Source: Pseudomonas graminis (GTDB lineage Bacteria; Pseudomonadota; Gammaproteobacteria; Pseudomonadales; Pseudomonadaceae). Taken from it: 64,000 nt of DNA. A model generated the notes under the pieces. It had not been told where the DNA came from and ran no database searches. It was given only the letters and a program-made list of their open reading frames with translations. The stretch covers positions 33,481 to 97,480 of the forward strand of contig NZ_MTSB01000020.1 in assembly GCF_002093745.1 (NCBI RefSeq), given 5' to 3'. The position numbers were made by a program, and so were the translations under genes. Positions 9,566-19,192 of the stretch are shown here, in pieces (within the stretch, counting starts at the first letter, position 1; each line of letters starts with the position of its first letter).

Positions 9566-10363
9566 ATGCATTCCACTTTCAGCAAAGGCGTCGTCTTTGC
9601 ACTCTCCGCTGCGGCACTGAACGCAACGATTGGCGTACTCAGCAAAATACTCATGAGTAATGGCTTCACTGCCAGCAGTGTGGCTGTCATCAAGACTGTT
9701 CTGGGCTGCATACTCCTTTCGGCCTTGCTGTTTTTTCTAAAGCGCCCGGCGTCAACGGCGAAATGGATACACGCGGCGATCTGTGCCTTCCTCGGCATTT
9801 TTGTCCTGTTCCACTTTGAAACTTCCGCCTACCGAAGTTACGCAGCGGCAGGGGTGGTGGTGATACTGATGGCCAGCGCTTCGATATCCGCGATTATTCT
9901 GGGGCGCATCTTTCTCAAAGACGCCATTACGGCGAATGCGGTGGTGGGGGCGGGCCTGGCCATTGCCGGGATTGCGGTGATCTTCGGCGCCGATCTTCAG
10001 CAGGGTTTTACCCTGCAGGGTGCGGCGCTCGCCTCAATAGCCGGTTGCGGTTACGGAGCGTTCTCTGTCGCCATGAAATACATGGGCGTGTCAGGAGGGC
10101 TGCACTTTACTCGGCAACTTCTGTTTTTCGGCAGCCTCTACCTGTTGATGCCGGCAGCGGTAGACGGTTTTGTGATCGGCGAACTGTCACCACAAGCCAT
10201 TGCCGCGTTGCTGGCGCTGGCCGCCTTACTGGCGTTTGTCGTGCTCAATGAAGTGCCGCGTGAAAGCCTGTATGCCGGCGCGGTGCTGATTATCGTCGGG
10301 CTATGTTTCTCTAACGAGCTGATTCGCCTGGGCAGCAAGGCACCCGCCCGGTTGAGCGAGTAG
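9566..10363 (+). CDS. EamA/DMT-family transporter with probable internal deletion
   Basis: A 265-residue membrane protein of the drug/metabolite transporter superfamily. The N-terminal EamA repeat is complete (five helices; SAYRSYAAAGVVVILMASASISAIILGRIFLKD is broken here as SAYRSYAAAG and ISAIILGRIFLKD). The second repeat is short: after AIAALLALAAL the sequence passes directly to LAFVVLNEVPRESLYAGA, which normally follows the next two helices, so about 35-40 residues appear to be missing in frame. ATG 9566 gives MHSTFSKG. Substrate unknown; relatives export amino acids or other metabolites. Activity of this shortened form is doubtful. Confidence 0.75.
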   Translation: MHSTFSKGVVFALSAAALNATIGVLSKILMSNGFTASSVAVIKTVLGCILLSALLFFLKRPASTAKWIHAAICAFLGIFVLFHFETSAYRSYAAAGVVVILMASASISAIILGRIFLKDAITANAVVGAGLAIAGIAVIFGADLQQGFTLQGAALASIAGCGYGAFSVAMKYMGVSGGLHFTRQLLFFGSLYLLMPAAVDGFVIGELSPQAIAALLALAALLAFVVLNEVPRESLYAGAVLIIVGLCFSNELIRLGSKAPARLSE

Positions 10364-10387
10364 GCCCTGATCAGCTTCGCTGAGCGC

Positions 10388-11020
10388 TTAGTCCCGCTCC
10401 AGCAAACCCGGTAATTGCCTGATCAGCTTCTGGCTGTTCAACGGGGCGCGGATGAAGCCTCGTTGTTTGCCGTCCGGGCCGATCAGGGCCAGGTTGCCGC
10501 TGTGGTCGACGAAGTAGTTCGGCGTGCTGGTGTCGGCGGGGATGAACGGGATGCTGACCGCGCTGGCCAGCTTCTGTATGTCTTCCACCGGGGCGGTCAG
10601 GCCGATGTACTGCGGGTCGAAATAGCTGAGGTATTGTTTGAGCTGTTGGGGTGTGTCGCGATGGGGGTCGACGCTGACCAGCACCACGCGCATCCGCTCT
10701 ACCGCTGCTTTGGGCAGTTCGCTGCGAATCTGCTTTATCTGCGCCAGCGTGACAGGGCAGATGTCTGGACAGAAGGTGTAACCGAAGAACATCAGCGTCC
10801 ATTTACCTTTAAAGCCATCAACGGCGACGTCAGCGCCGTTCTGATCAATCATGCTCAGTGCGGGCAACGCACGGCTTTTTGGCAAGAGGATCACGCCGGC
10901 ATCATTGAGCGCCGCCTGGTCTGGCGTCCCGTTACCCGGCAGCAAGCGACTGACGATCAGCCCCAAAGTAAGCGCCACAATGGCGGCAACGATGAAAGCG
11001 GTTTTCTGAATTCGGGTCAT
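10388..11020 (-). CDS. SCO1/SenC-family copper chaperone
   Basis: Membrane-anchored thioredoxin-fold protein, 210 residues, with one N-terminal helix (8-28) and a periplasmic domain. It carries the copper site CPDIC (Cys84 and Cys88) after FFGYTF and the distal His173 in FVDHSGNL. SCO proteins load copper into the CuA centre of cytochrome c oxidase or act as thiol reductases. It is transcribed 54 nt downstream of cox11, but no oxidase subunit gene is present nearby, so its client must be elsewhere or it has another role. Confidence 0.9.
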   Translation of the reverse strand: MTRIQKTAFIVAAIVALTLGLIVSRLLPGNGTPDQAALNDAGVILLPKSRALPALSMIDQNGADVAVDGFKGKWTLMFFGYTFCPDICPVTLAQIKQIRSELPKAAVERMRVVLVSVDPHRDTPQQLKQYLSYFDPQYIGLTAPVEDIQKLASAVSIPFIPADTSTPNYFVDHSGNLALIGPDGKQRGFIRAPLNSQKLIRQLPGLLERD

Positions 11021-11074
11021 GGCTTCAGCGTGATGAGGTGGGTCGGCAATAATGGCTTATATCCTGAGCACAGC

Positions 11075-11587
11075 CTAGCGCGCAGAGACATCGAACAGCG
11101 TATACGCGAGGGTCAGGTGCTTCACGTCGGCCGGTAAATCGCGATCAACGATGAAGCGCACCGGCATTTCGATGCGCTCACCCGGTTGCAATGTCTGCTG
11201 GGTGAAGCAGAAACATTCGGTCTTGTGAAACCAGACCGCCGCTTTTCCGGGTGAAATACCCGGTACTGCCTGGGCCTTCATTGGTTTGTCCGTCGAGTTC
11301 TGCGCCACAAAGATCATTTCATTGATTGCGCCCGGTTGGACATGCATCTGTCTGGCACGCGGATAGAACGCCCAGACCATGCCTGCCGCGTTGGTCGAGG
11401 TGAACTGCACTTCGACCTGGCGCGAGTCATCAATCGGCTGCTGATCCGCATTGCCGGCCTTGTCATGCCCGTTCAGGGTTCCGGTCAGTGCGTCATAGAG
11501 CGGCGACAGCGCAAATCCGCCCGCGAACATGATCGCCAGCAGCAGTTGAAGGACAAACAGGCGTCCGCGCGAAACAGGCTGAGTCAT
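11075..11587 (-). CDS. Cytochrome c oxidase assembly protein Cox11/CtaG
   Basis: A 170-residue, single-pass membrane protein (helix 9-30) with a periplasmic immunoglobulin-like copper-delivery domain. The copper motif CFC (Cys125, Cys127, in TECFCFTQQTL) is intact. Cox11 inserts CuB into subunit I of aa3-type oxidases. In other pseudomonads it lies inside a coxB-coxA-cox11-coxC operon that ends with a SCO gene; here only cox11 and sco remain side by side. The ATG at 11587 is the only good start. Confidence 0.9.
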   Translation of the reverse strand: MTQPVSRGRLFVLQLLLAIMFAGGFALSPLYDALTGTLNGHDKAGNADQQPIDDSRQVEVQFTSTNAAGMVWAFYPRARQMHVQPGAINEMIFVAQNSTDKPMKAQAVPGISPGKAAVWFHKTECFCFTQQTLQPGERIEMPVRFIVDRDLPADVKHLTLAYTLFDVSAR

Positions 11588-11884
11588 GACGGCTCACTTT
11601 TACGTCAGTCGGGCGTGCCGAGAAGAGGGTTCTCGACATCAGAGTAGTCGGCTTGTGCAAAAGATGGGGCCTGGAGCCGCTGCAGCCGGCATAACGGTCA
11701 GTTACCGTATGCCGTTTATGGCCAAACGGTCAAAAAATGAGCAAAAAAGCAGCTGATATAGCCGATGCCTATAAATGCAGATCGGTTATGACAAAAACGT
11801 CTTAGGCATTTAGTTAATCAAGCTAACGTATGACTTTCCATAAACGAACCACGGGGTTCAAGACCCGCAGGAGTGCCTAACGCC

Positions 11885-12535
11885 ATGAACACCGCCGCAT
11901 TGCGCGAGCAGATACAACAAGCCCATCAACATGAGGCCAACACAGGCCATTTACTGCAACAGCTGGAGCAAAAGCTGCCCCATCTTCACCCTGCCATCCA
12001 CTTGCCCGATGTTGACGCAAAGGACGTGCTGACGCGTTTCGTCACGGCCTACATCGATCTGGTGCCCGACCTGCTGGACGCTGCTCACGAGGTTGCGGTG
12101 GAAGCCGGAATTGAAGGGCAGATCAAGCCGGTGCTGAAGATTGCCGAACAATTCTTCGCTGCGCCACCAGCCATCATGGCCGGGCACGAAGGCCTGGAGG
12201 GACTGCTGGATGAGGCTTATCTGGCACATCGGCTGGTCGAGGAAGTGAACGACCTGTACATCAAGCATTTCGGTCAGCCGCTGATACCGTCCAATACAAC
12301 GGTCGCCAGCGTGATCGCGCATCAATTGATAGGCGAGCAATTTGCCAACCAACTGGACGAAGCGGTCCATCACGCCGTGGATCAACTGCTGGATGATGAA
12401 AGCTTCGCGCTGGACTCTGTCGAAGCGTATCGCGAGAGGCTGATCAGTCCTGACACGGGCGCGGCGTGGAAGCGCTGGCCAAGCCTGTCACGGCAATTGG
12501 GCATCGGTCTGGAGCTGGAGCGCTCCGTTATCTGA
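11885..12535 (+). CDS. Conserved Pseudomonas hypothetical protein
   Basis: A 216-residue acidic, soluble, mostly helical protein with no signal peptide, membrane span or motif I recognise (MNTAALREQIQQAHQHEAN at the start, ERLISPDTGAAWKRWPSL near the end). The ATG at 11885 is 12 nt after GCAGGAG; a GTG at 11873 abuts that site and is less likely. It follows a 297-nt AT-richer region (11588-11884) that must contain its promoter and that of cox11 on the other strand. No function is proposed. Confidence 0.65.
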   Translation: MNTAALREQIQQAHQHEANTGHLLQQLEQKLPHLHPAIHLPDVDAKDVLTRFVTAYIDLVPDLLDAAHEVAVEAGIEGQIKPVLKIAEQFFAAPPAIMAGHEGLEGLLDEAYLAHRLVEEVNDLYIKHFGQPLIPSNTTVASVIAHQLIGEQFANQLDEAVHHAVDQLLDDESFALDSVEAYRERLISPDTGAAWKRWPSLSRQLGIGLELERSVI

Positions 12536-12641
12536 TCCGGACACCCGCCAGAATGTCTTCGCCAGCAATGGAAGGGGCCGAATATCGCTCCGCTGCTACG
12601 CGAAGACCCATCCGCCCCCTGTCATTTTCCGGCAACGACGA

Positions 12642-14174
12642 TCAGGTTGCGGCTGAGCCGATACCTGTTGTCGTGTAGATTCGCCCTTCCAGACGACGCT
12701 TCAGGCCACGCGGTTCGATGATCAACCGGGTTCCGTGGGCAGCGTTGGAACGGCCCCACTCTTCCAGCAGTTCGAGGCAGGAGTGGTCGATATACGACAG
12801 ATTGCCCAGCGGCACATGCACGGTGCTGCCCTGCGGGATTGTGCCCAGCGCCTGAGTCAGCGCCGGCACCTTGAGGAAGGTCGCAGCACCGACCAGACGC
12901 AGCTCGTACTCCTTCTTCTCTACCAGCTCGACCACATTGATCTTCAGGCGCGAAGCCTTGAACGCCAGCTTGACCAGCGTCATGCCGAAGCCGACCAGCA
13001 CACCGGTCAACAGGTCCGTGAAGATGATCGCCATTGCGGTGGCCGCGTAGGTGAACATCGGCATCCGGCCATAGCGGCCCAGACCACGAAACGCTTTGAG
13101 GTCGACCAGTTTCAGGCCGGTGTAGACCAGCACGCCAGCGAGGCTCGCGACCGGGATGCTTTGCAGCACGCTCGACAGCAGCAGCACGAAGGCAAGCAGC
13201 CAGAGGCCGTGAAAGATCGTCGAGAAACGGGTTTTGGCACCGGCCTGAACATTCGCCGAGCTGCGCACGATGACGCCTGTCATCGGCAGTGCGCCGAGCA
13301 GACCGCACAGCATGTTGCCCACGCCTTGAGCGCTGAGCTCCTTGTCGAAGTCGGAGCGCTCGCCGCTGTGCATGCGGTCGACCGCCGACGCGGAGAGCAG
13401 CGTTTCAGCGCTGGCAATGAACGCCACCACGACTGCCGCAATCAGGATCGCCGGATCGGCCAGGTTCATCAGGTCCGCAGGGCGCAGCCAGTCAATGGCG
13501 TCGGCCAGGTTGTCAGGCACTTCAACGCGCTTGACCTGCAAGGCCAGGAACAGGCTGATGCCAGTGGCAAGGCCGACACCTAGCAGGGCGCCGGGCACGA
13601 ACCGTAGCGACTGAGGACGCAATTTTTCCCAGCCCCACATGACCAGCATGGTGCCCAGACCGAGCATACCGGCCTGCATGCCGGTGCCTGGCCCAATGGC
13701 CTGGACCAGTGTGGCGGGGAACGCGATCAGGTTGTCCAGCCCGGAAGGTTTGGGACCGCTGTCAAACATCACATGCGCCTGTGACAGCACAATCAGCACG
13801 CCGATACCGGCCAGCATGCCGTAGACCACTGCGGGTGCAGTTACCCGGAACCAGCAGCCAAGTTTGAAACGTCCGGCCAGCAACTGAAGCAGCCCGGCCA
13901 GCAGCAGGATCGGCCCGAGCATGGCCATGCCATGCTCACGCACGACTTCAAAGACCAGCACCGCCAGACCTGCCGCGGGGCCACTGACCTGTAGCGGCGA
14001 GCCAGCTATCCAGCCAACGACCAGCCCGCCAATAATGCCGGTGATCAGCCCTTTGGCTGGCGGCATGCCGGAGGCAATCGCGATCCCCATGCACAGCGGC
14101 AGAGCGACCAGAAACACGACCACGGAAGCTAAAAGCTCCCGTGGTAAGACGGATTTCAATTCTGTAATTCCCAT
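12642..14174 (-). CDS. SulP-family inorganic anion transporter
   Basis: A 510-residue membrane protein of the SLC26/SulP family with 12-14 helices (LPLCMGIAIASGMPPAKGLI opens the transport core; GPAAGLAVLVFEVV follows) and a short C-terminal STAS domain (about 425-500, LVGAATFLKVPAL ... SYIDHSCLELLEEW). It lies 104 nt downstream of a carbonic anhydrase on the same strand. This pairing suggests bicarbonate, supplied or consumed by the anhydrase, as a substrate, although sulfate is possible. ATG 14174 is preceded by CGGAGC at good spacing; the longer frame to 14225 has none. Confidence 0.9.
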   Translation of the reverse strand: MGITELKSVLPRELLASVVVFLVALPLCMGIAIASGMPPAKGLITGIIGGLVVGWIAGSPLQVSGPAAGLAVLVFEVVREHGMAMLGPILLLAGLLQLLAGRFKLGCWFRVTAPAVVYGMLAGIGVLIVLSQAHVMFDSGPKPSGLDNLIAFPATLVQAIGPGTGMQAGMLGLGTMLVMWGWEKLRPQSLRFVPGALLGVGLATGISLFLALQVKRVEVPDNLADAIDWLRPADLMNLADPAILIAAVVVAFIASAETLLSASAVDRMHSGERSDFDKELSAQGVGNMLCGLLGALPMTGVIVRSSANVQAGAKTRFSTIFHGLWLLAFVLLLSSVLQSIPVASLAGVLVYTGLKLVDLKAFRGLGRYGRMPMFTYAATAMAIIFTDLLTGVLVGFGMTLVKLAFKASRLKINVVELVEKKEYELRLVGAATFLKVPALTQALGTIPQGSTVHVPLGNLSYIDHSCLELLEEWGRSNAAHGTRLIIEPRGLKRRLEGRIYTTTGIGSAAT

Positions 14175-14210
14175 GACGCTGCTCCGTGATTCTTCAGACG
14201 AGGCAAGGCT

Positions 14211-14236
14211 GGCGGCGCGCATCATGCGCAGCCGCC
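14211..14236 (-). other. Large hairpin in the carbonic anhydrase-sulP intercistronic gap
   Basis: GGCGGC-GCGCAT-C-ATGCGC-A-GCCGCC folds into a 12-bp stem with a single bulged base. It lies about 40 nt before the sulP start and 42 nt after the anhydrase stop. It could set differential expression of the two genes; an attenuator role is a guess. Confidence 0.5.
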
Positions 14237-14278
14237 ACCCGCAAAAAAGAGGTGCTTGCCGTCAGCCGTGACTGTTAA

Positions 14279-15019
14279 TCAGTCGACTGAAAAGCGTGCT
14301 TTGGGGGAAGCCATGGGTGCCGGACCTTTACCATCAAGGGGCACGAAACTGTCACGCTCGGCATCGTAGGCCAGGATTTCGCTGGTTTCGATGCTGTAGA
14401 CCCAACCGTGTATGAACAGCTGACCGCTGGCCATCTTCGCCGCAACCGAAGGGTGGGTGCGCAAGTGTTGCAACTGGGAAATCACGTTTTCCTGAGTCAG
14501 GACCTGCATGGTTTCCAGCTCGCCGCTGCAGTTGCAGTTTTGCTCGACCACGGTGCGGGCCACTTCGGCATGACGCAGCCAGGCTTTTACCGTTGGCATC
14601 TTGTCCAGGCTGTCCGGGTTGAGAACGGCCCGCATAGCGCCGCAGTCGGAGTGTCCGCAGACGATGATGTGCTGCACACCCAGGGCAACCACTGCATATT
14701 CCAGCGCGGTGGAAACACCACCGTTCATCTGGCCATAAGGCGGCACGACGTTACCCACGTTACGTGTCACGAACAGGTCGCCAGGGGAGCTTTGAGTAAT
14801 CAGTTCGGGCACGATGCGCGAGTCGGCGCAAGTGATGAACATGGCCCGTGGCGACTGTGCGGTTGCCAGCTTTTTGAACAGTTCTTCCTGCTGGGGGAAG
14901 ACTTCGTTACGAAAATGTACAAAACCATCGACGATCTGTTTCAGCGCTACGTCGGCGCTACTCAACGAACTGTCGGTGCTGGACGACGTAGCCGAATGCT
15001 GGTTATCCGTGTCTCTCAT
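14279..15019 (-). CDS. Beta-class carbonic anhydrase
   Basis: Interconverts CO2 and bicarbonate. The 246-residue product has the beta-class zinc site: Cys64 with Asp66 and Arg68 in CADSR, and His123 with Cys126 in CGHSDCG. The first 20 residues are Ser/Thr-rich and probably disordered. ATG 15019 is preceded by GAGAGGATGAAGAG; a longer frame to 15103 lacks a ribosome binding site. Upstream of a SulP transporter, it probably balances bicarbonate for transport or carboxylation. Confidence 0.93.
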   Translation of the reverse strand: MRDTDNQHSATSSSTDSSLSSADVALKQIVDGFVHFRNEVFPQQEELFKKLATAQSPRAMFITCADSRIVPELITQSSPGDLFVTRNVGNVVPPYGQMNGGVSTALEYAVVALGVQHIIVCGHSDCGAMRAVLNPDSLDKMPTVKAWLRHAEVARTVVEQNCNCSGELETMQVLTQENVISQLQHLRTHPSVAAKMASGQLFIHGWVYSIETSEILAYDAERDSFVPLDGKGPAPMASPKARFSVD

Positions 15020-15224
15020 CTCTTCATCCTCTCTGACGGATTGATGTGGATTTCTCATGCCTGTTTGACCAGAGCCGGATGTGATTCCTGTTACAAGAAT
15101 CACGAAAAAAATCCCTTGAGCGTTATCGCTGATGACACTCAGGGTTACAGACTAATCGCCCAAGCTTAAGCGAAACTGAACGCGATGGCTCTGGATCGCG
15201 GGTTTGCACGATAGTACCAAGTTG

Positions 15225-16283
15225 TTACAGCAGTGACATTTGCCCGCCGGGCGGGCAAAACGCATCGCAATCCAGTGTAAAACTTTCGCGCCGGTTCAGG
15301 CCCAGGCGTTTTACAGCTATTGCATAACGCTGCGCCAGCAAGTCGGCAAACGGCCCTTCACCGCGCATCCGGGAGCCGAACTCGCTGTCATAAAGTGCCC
15401 CGCCACGGCTTTGACGTATGAGGCTCATCACATGATCAGCGCGTTGCGGGTAGTGTGTCTTCAGCCACTCGTCAAACAACGGGGCGACCTCCAGCGGCAG
15501 GCGCAGCATCACGTAACTGGCGCTTAAGGCACCAGCGGCTTTCGCCTCGCTCAGCAGGGCCTCCAGTTCGCTGTCATTGATCATCGGGATCATTGGCGCG
15601 CACAGCACACCGACCGGCACCCCCGCCTGACGCAGCACCCTAATGGCCCGCAATCGGGCCTTGGGCGCTGCGGCCCTGGGTTCGAGGATGCATTTGAGTT
15701 CATCGTCCAGCGTCGTCAGGCTGATAAATACCGACACCAGCCGCAACTTCGCCATTTCTGCGAGAAGGTCCAGATCCCGCAGGATCAGCGAGCCTTTGGT
15801 AATGATGCTCACGGGATGACGATAGCGCAGCAGTACCTCAAGCGTGGCGCGGGTGATCCGGTATTCGCGTTCTATAGGCTGATAAGGATCGGTGTTGGCG
15901 CCCAGCGTGATGGGTGCGCAACGGTAGCCCGGTTTGGAGAGCTGCTGCTCCAGCAGCGCCGCGGCGTTGGTCTTGGCGATCAGTCTGGTCTCGAAATCAA
16001 GCCCCGGCGACATGTCCCAATACGCATGGCTGGGTCTGGCGAAACAATAGATGCAGCCGTGCTCGCAGCCCCGGTACGGGTTGATCGAGCGATCAAAAGG
16101 GATATCCGGCGAACTGTTGCGGGTGATGATGCTTTTGGCGGTTTCGCAGGTGACTTGTGTGCCTTGGGTCAGCGGGACTTCCTGATACCAGCCGTCATCC
16201 TCGGCCACGGACTGGCTGGGCGCAAAGCGATTGTGAGGATTGCTGGCGGTGCCGCGGCCACGAACCGGGAAAAGACTGGGCAT
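15225..16283 (-). CDS. Radical SAM protein, PA0069 family, SOS-controlled
   Basis: A 352-residue radical SAM enzyme. The [4Fe-4S] cluster motif CxxxCxxC is at Cys73, Cys77 and Cys80 (CEHGCIYC), followed by the aromatic residues and a TIM-barrel-like region (ITLGANTDPYQPIE, VSIITKGSLILRD). The sequence RSINPYRGCEHGC is shared with Rv2578c-type and spore-photoproduct-lyase-like proteins. The reaction is unknown. A near-consensus LexA box lies 16 nt upstream of the ATG, and the P. aeruginosa orthologue PA0069 belongs to the SOS regulon, so a part in DNA damage response is likely. Confidence 0.9.
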   Translation of the reverse strand: MPSLFPVRGRGTASNPHNRFAPSQSVAEDDGWYQEVPLTQGTQVTCETAKSIITRNSSPDIPFDRSINPYRGCEHGCIYCFARPSHAYWDMSPGLDFETRLIAKTNAAALLEQQLSKPGYRCAPITLGANTDPYQPIEREYRITRATLEVLLRYRHPVSIITKGSLILRDLDLLAEMAKLRLVSVFISLTTLDDELKCILEPRAAAPKARLRAIRVLRQAGVPVGVLCAPMIPMINDSELEALLSEAKAAGALSASYVMLRLPLEVAPLFDEWLKTHYPQRADHVMSLIRQSRGGALYDSEFGSRMRGEGPFADLLAQRYAIAVKRLGLNRRESFTLDCDAFCPPGGQMSLL

Positions 16284-16298
16284 CTGAGGCTACTCGAA

Positions 16299-16318
16299 TA
16301 CTGTTTATACATACAGTA
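16299..16318 (-). promoter_or_regulatory. LexA (SOS) box
   Basis: Read on the minus strand, TACTGTATGTATAAACAGTA matches 18 of 20 positions of the consensus TACTGTATATATATACAGTA, with both CTG and CAG half-sites perfect at the 10-bp spacing. It ends 16 nt before the radical SAM start codon, where LexA would block transcription. Confidence 0.88.
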
Positions 16319-16358
16319 AAGCATAAGCCTCGGTGCATCGCTATTGCAGGCCAGTCAA

Positions 16359-16383
16359 ACACCGCTCGCCTGACGAGCGGTGT
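16359..16383 (-). terminator. Hairpin downstream of elbB
   Basis: ACACCGCTCG and CGAGCGGTGT pair exactly (10 bp) around CCTGA. It lies 13 nt beyond the elbB stop on the minus strand; only a short TTTG follows, so termination strength is uncertain. It also separates the elbB transcript from the LexA-controlled gene. Confidence 0.55.
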
Positions 16384-16396
16384 GTGAACGAACCGA

Positions 16397-17065
16397 TCAG
16401 ATATCGCCCTCGTGAGTCAGCTCCAGCACCCGGTCAACCAGCTTGTTGATGCCCGATGCCGCCTCGCCGATGCTGTTGGCAACCATGTAAGCCGGCGTGC
16501 TGACCAGCTTGCGTGCCTCGTCCTCGACGATGTCATCGACAGCACATTCTGTGTGGCTGCCGCCCATTCTGGTAATCGTCGCAGCCGTTTCGGGGTCGTT
16601 GCCGATGGTGCAAGTGACACCCGGGCCGTAGATCTTGGCCGCCAGTGCCGGTGTGATGCAGATCAGCCCCACCGGCTTGCCAGCTTCGGCGAACGCCTCG
16701 GCCAGTTCCAGCAGGCCGGCCTCCACCTGACACGAATGGCCCTGAAGGGCGAGGTCAGACAGGTTTTTCGCAGCGCCGAAGCCGCCGGGGATAATCAGGG
16801 CGTCAAAGTCTTCAGCATTTGCCTCGCGTATGTCCTTCACCGCGCCACGGGCAATGCGCGCCGATTCAATCAGCACATTGCGCGATTCAGGCATTTCTTC
16901 GCCGGTCAGGTGATTGATCACATGATGCTGCGTGATGTTTGGCGCGAAGCATTGAACCTGCGCGCCCCGCTGGTCCAGACGAAGCAGGGTCAGCACGCTT
17001 TCATGAATTTCGGCGCCATCGTAGACACCGCAACCGGACAAGATTACAGCCACTTTTTTCTGCAT
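16397..17065 (-). CDS. elbB: ElbB/Elb2, DJ-1/PfpI-like glyoxalase-family protein
   Basis: A 222-residue class I glutamine amidotransferase-like protein of the ElbB family (KKVAVILSGCGVYDGAEIHE at the start, LIIPGGFGAAKNLSDLA, and the nucleophile-elbow region GLICITPALAAKI). The E. coli homologue has weak glyoxalase III-type activity and was linked to isoprenoid synthesis; the physiological role is not settled. The ATG at 17065 follows AAGGAGCC. It is a single-gene unit between dedA and the SOS gene. Confidence 0.9.
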   Translation of the reverse strand: MQKKVAVILSGCGVYDGAEIHESVLTLLRLDQRGAQVQCFAPNITQHHVINHLTGEEMPESRNVLIESARIARGAVKDIREANAEDFDALIIPGGFGAAKNLSDLALQGHSCQVEAGLLELAEAFAEAGKPVGLICITPALAAKIYGPGVTCTIGNDPETAATITRMGGSHTECAVDDIVEDEARKLVSTPAYMVANSIGEAASGINKLVDRVLELTHEGDI

Positions 17066-17271
17066 CGATTCGGCTCCTTGAGCGCAAGCAATCTGGGGCT
17101 TCTTTTAATTCGCCTTACCATTGATCGCTTTTCGGACCGGGTGTTCAGTCATTCGATGCCGGCTGTGGTGGCGCGGGCAGAGGAGGGGCGTGTCAGTAGC
17201 GTTTGAAGGCGGCTGTGCCGGTCGCCGAGCGAGCCCGTCGGGCCGCACTCGGGAGTGGTGCGAAATGACGG

Positions 17272-17934
17272 TTATTCGTCGGTGCTTTTCTTCAGGTCGA
17301 CCGGCACGGGCACAGGCTCATCCAGATCGGAAGCCGCTGCCGAGGCGCAGAAGCGTCCTTTTTCTTCACGCGCTTCGCGGGCAATGCGGGCGTTCTTGAT
17401 GCGACGGCGGATCCACAGGCCCAGCCCCAGCAGCAGGAGCGCGCCCAGCACCCAAAGCTCGTATTTCTTGATATTGCCCAGCAGGCCTTCAAGGATCGCG
17501 CCGAAGTGGTAAGCCGCCGAACCCAGCGCTGCCGCCCAGACCGCAGCGCCGATGCCGTTGAGCAGCAGGTACCTGCCCGGTGGGTAGCCAGACAGGCCGA
17601 TGGCCACCGGCATGACGGTTCTCAAACCATAGACGAAGCGGAAACCCAGCACCCAGATGTCCGGGTGCTTGCGCACCAGCCTGAGGGCCTTGTCGCCCAT
17701 GAGTTGCCAGCGAGGCTTGCGCGCCAGCAGCTTGCGACCGTGCCTGCGCCCCATGAAATACCACAACTGATCACCCGCGTAGCTGCCGAAAAAGGCGACG
17801 AGAATGACAATGTTGAGGTCCATGTAACCGCGAAACGCAAGAAAGCCGGCAAGAACCAGAATGGTCTCGCCTTCAAAAAAGGTGCCGAGGAACAGGGCAA
17901 AGTAGCCGAATTCGTTCAAGAAATTCTGGAGCAT
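17272..17934 (-). CDS. DedA-family membrane protein
   Basis: A 220-residue inner-membrane protein of the DedA/VTT family, with the conserved FFEGETILVLAGFLAFRG, the GDQLWYFMGRRHGRK segment and the RFVYGLRTVMPVAIGLSG region that contains essential Arg/Gly residues. Members act as undecaprenyl-phosphate or phospholipid flippases and affect polymyxin and pH tolerance. The basic-acidic C-terminal tail after residue 175 is cytoplasmic. The 230-nt gap to hemB on its other side holds divergent promoters. Confidence 0.9.
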   Translation of the reverse strand: MLQNFLNEFGYFALFLGTFFEGETILVLAGFLAFRGYMDLNIVILVAFFGSYAGDQLWYFMGRRHGRKLLARKPRWQLMGDKALRLVRKHPDIWVLGFRFVYGLRTVMPVAIGLSGYPPGRYLLLNGIGAAVWAAALGSAAYHFGAILEGLLGNIKKYELWVLGALLLLGLGLWIRRRIKNARIAREAREEKGRFCASAAASDLDEPVPVPVDLKKSTDE

Positions 17935-18111
17935 TGTCTGGATGCTGGCGAAATGAACGCGCAGCCTAACGCGCCGAAGGGAATCATGAAAGTGTCGATA
18001 TGTGTCTCGACGTTAAAGATTCTTACAACCACAATGGTTGCATCCCCTTTAAGTCTGTGACCGCGACGTGCAGTCGCAGGTCGAACCATGACTGTCACAC
18101 ATTGGTCATAA

Positions 18112-19176
<1,065 letters not shown>

Positions 19177-19192
19177 CCTCACAGGAACATTC

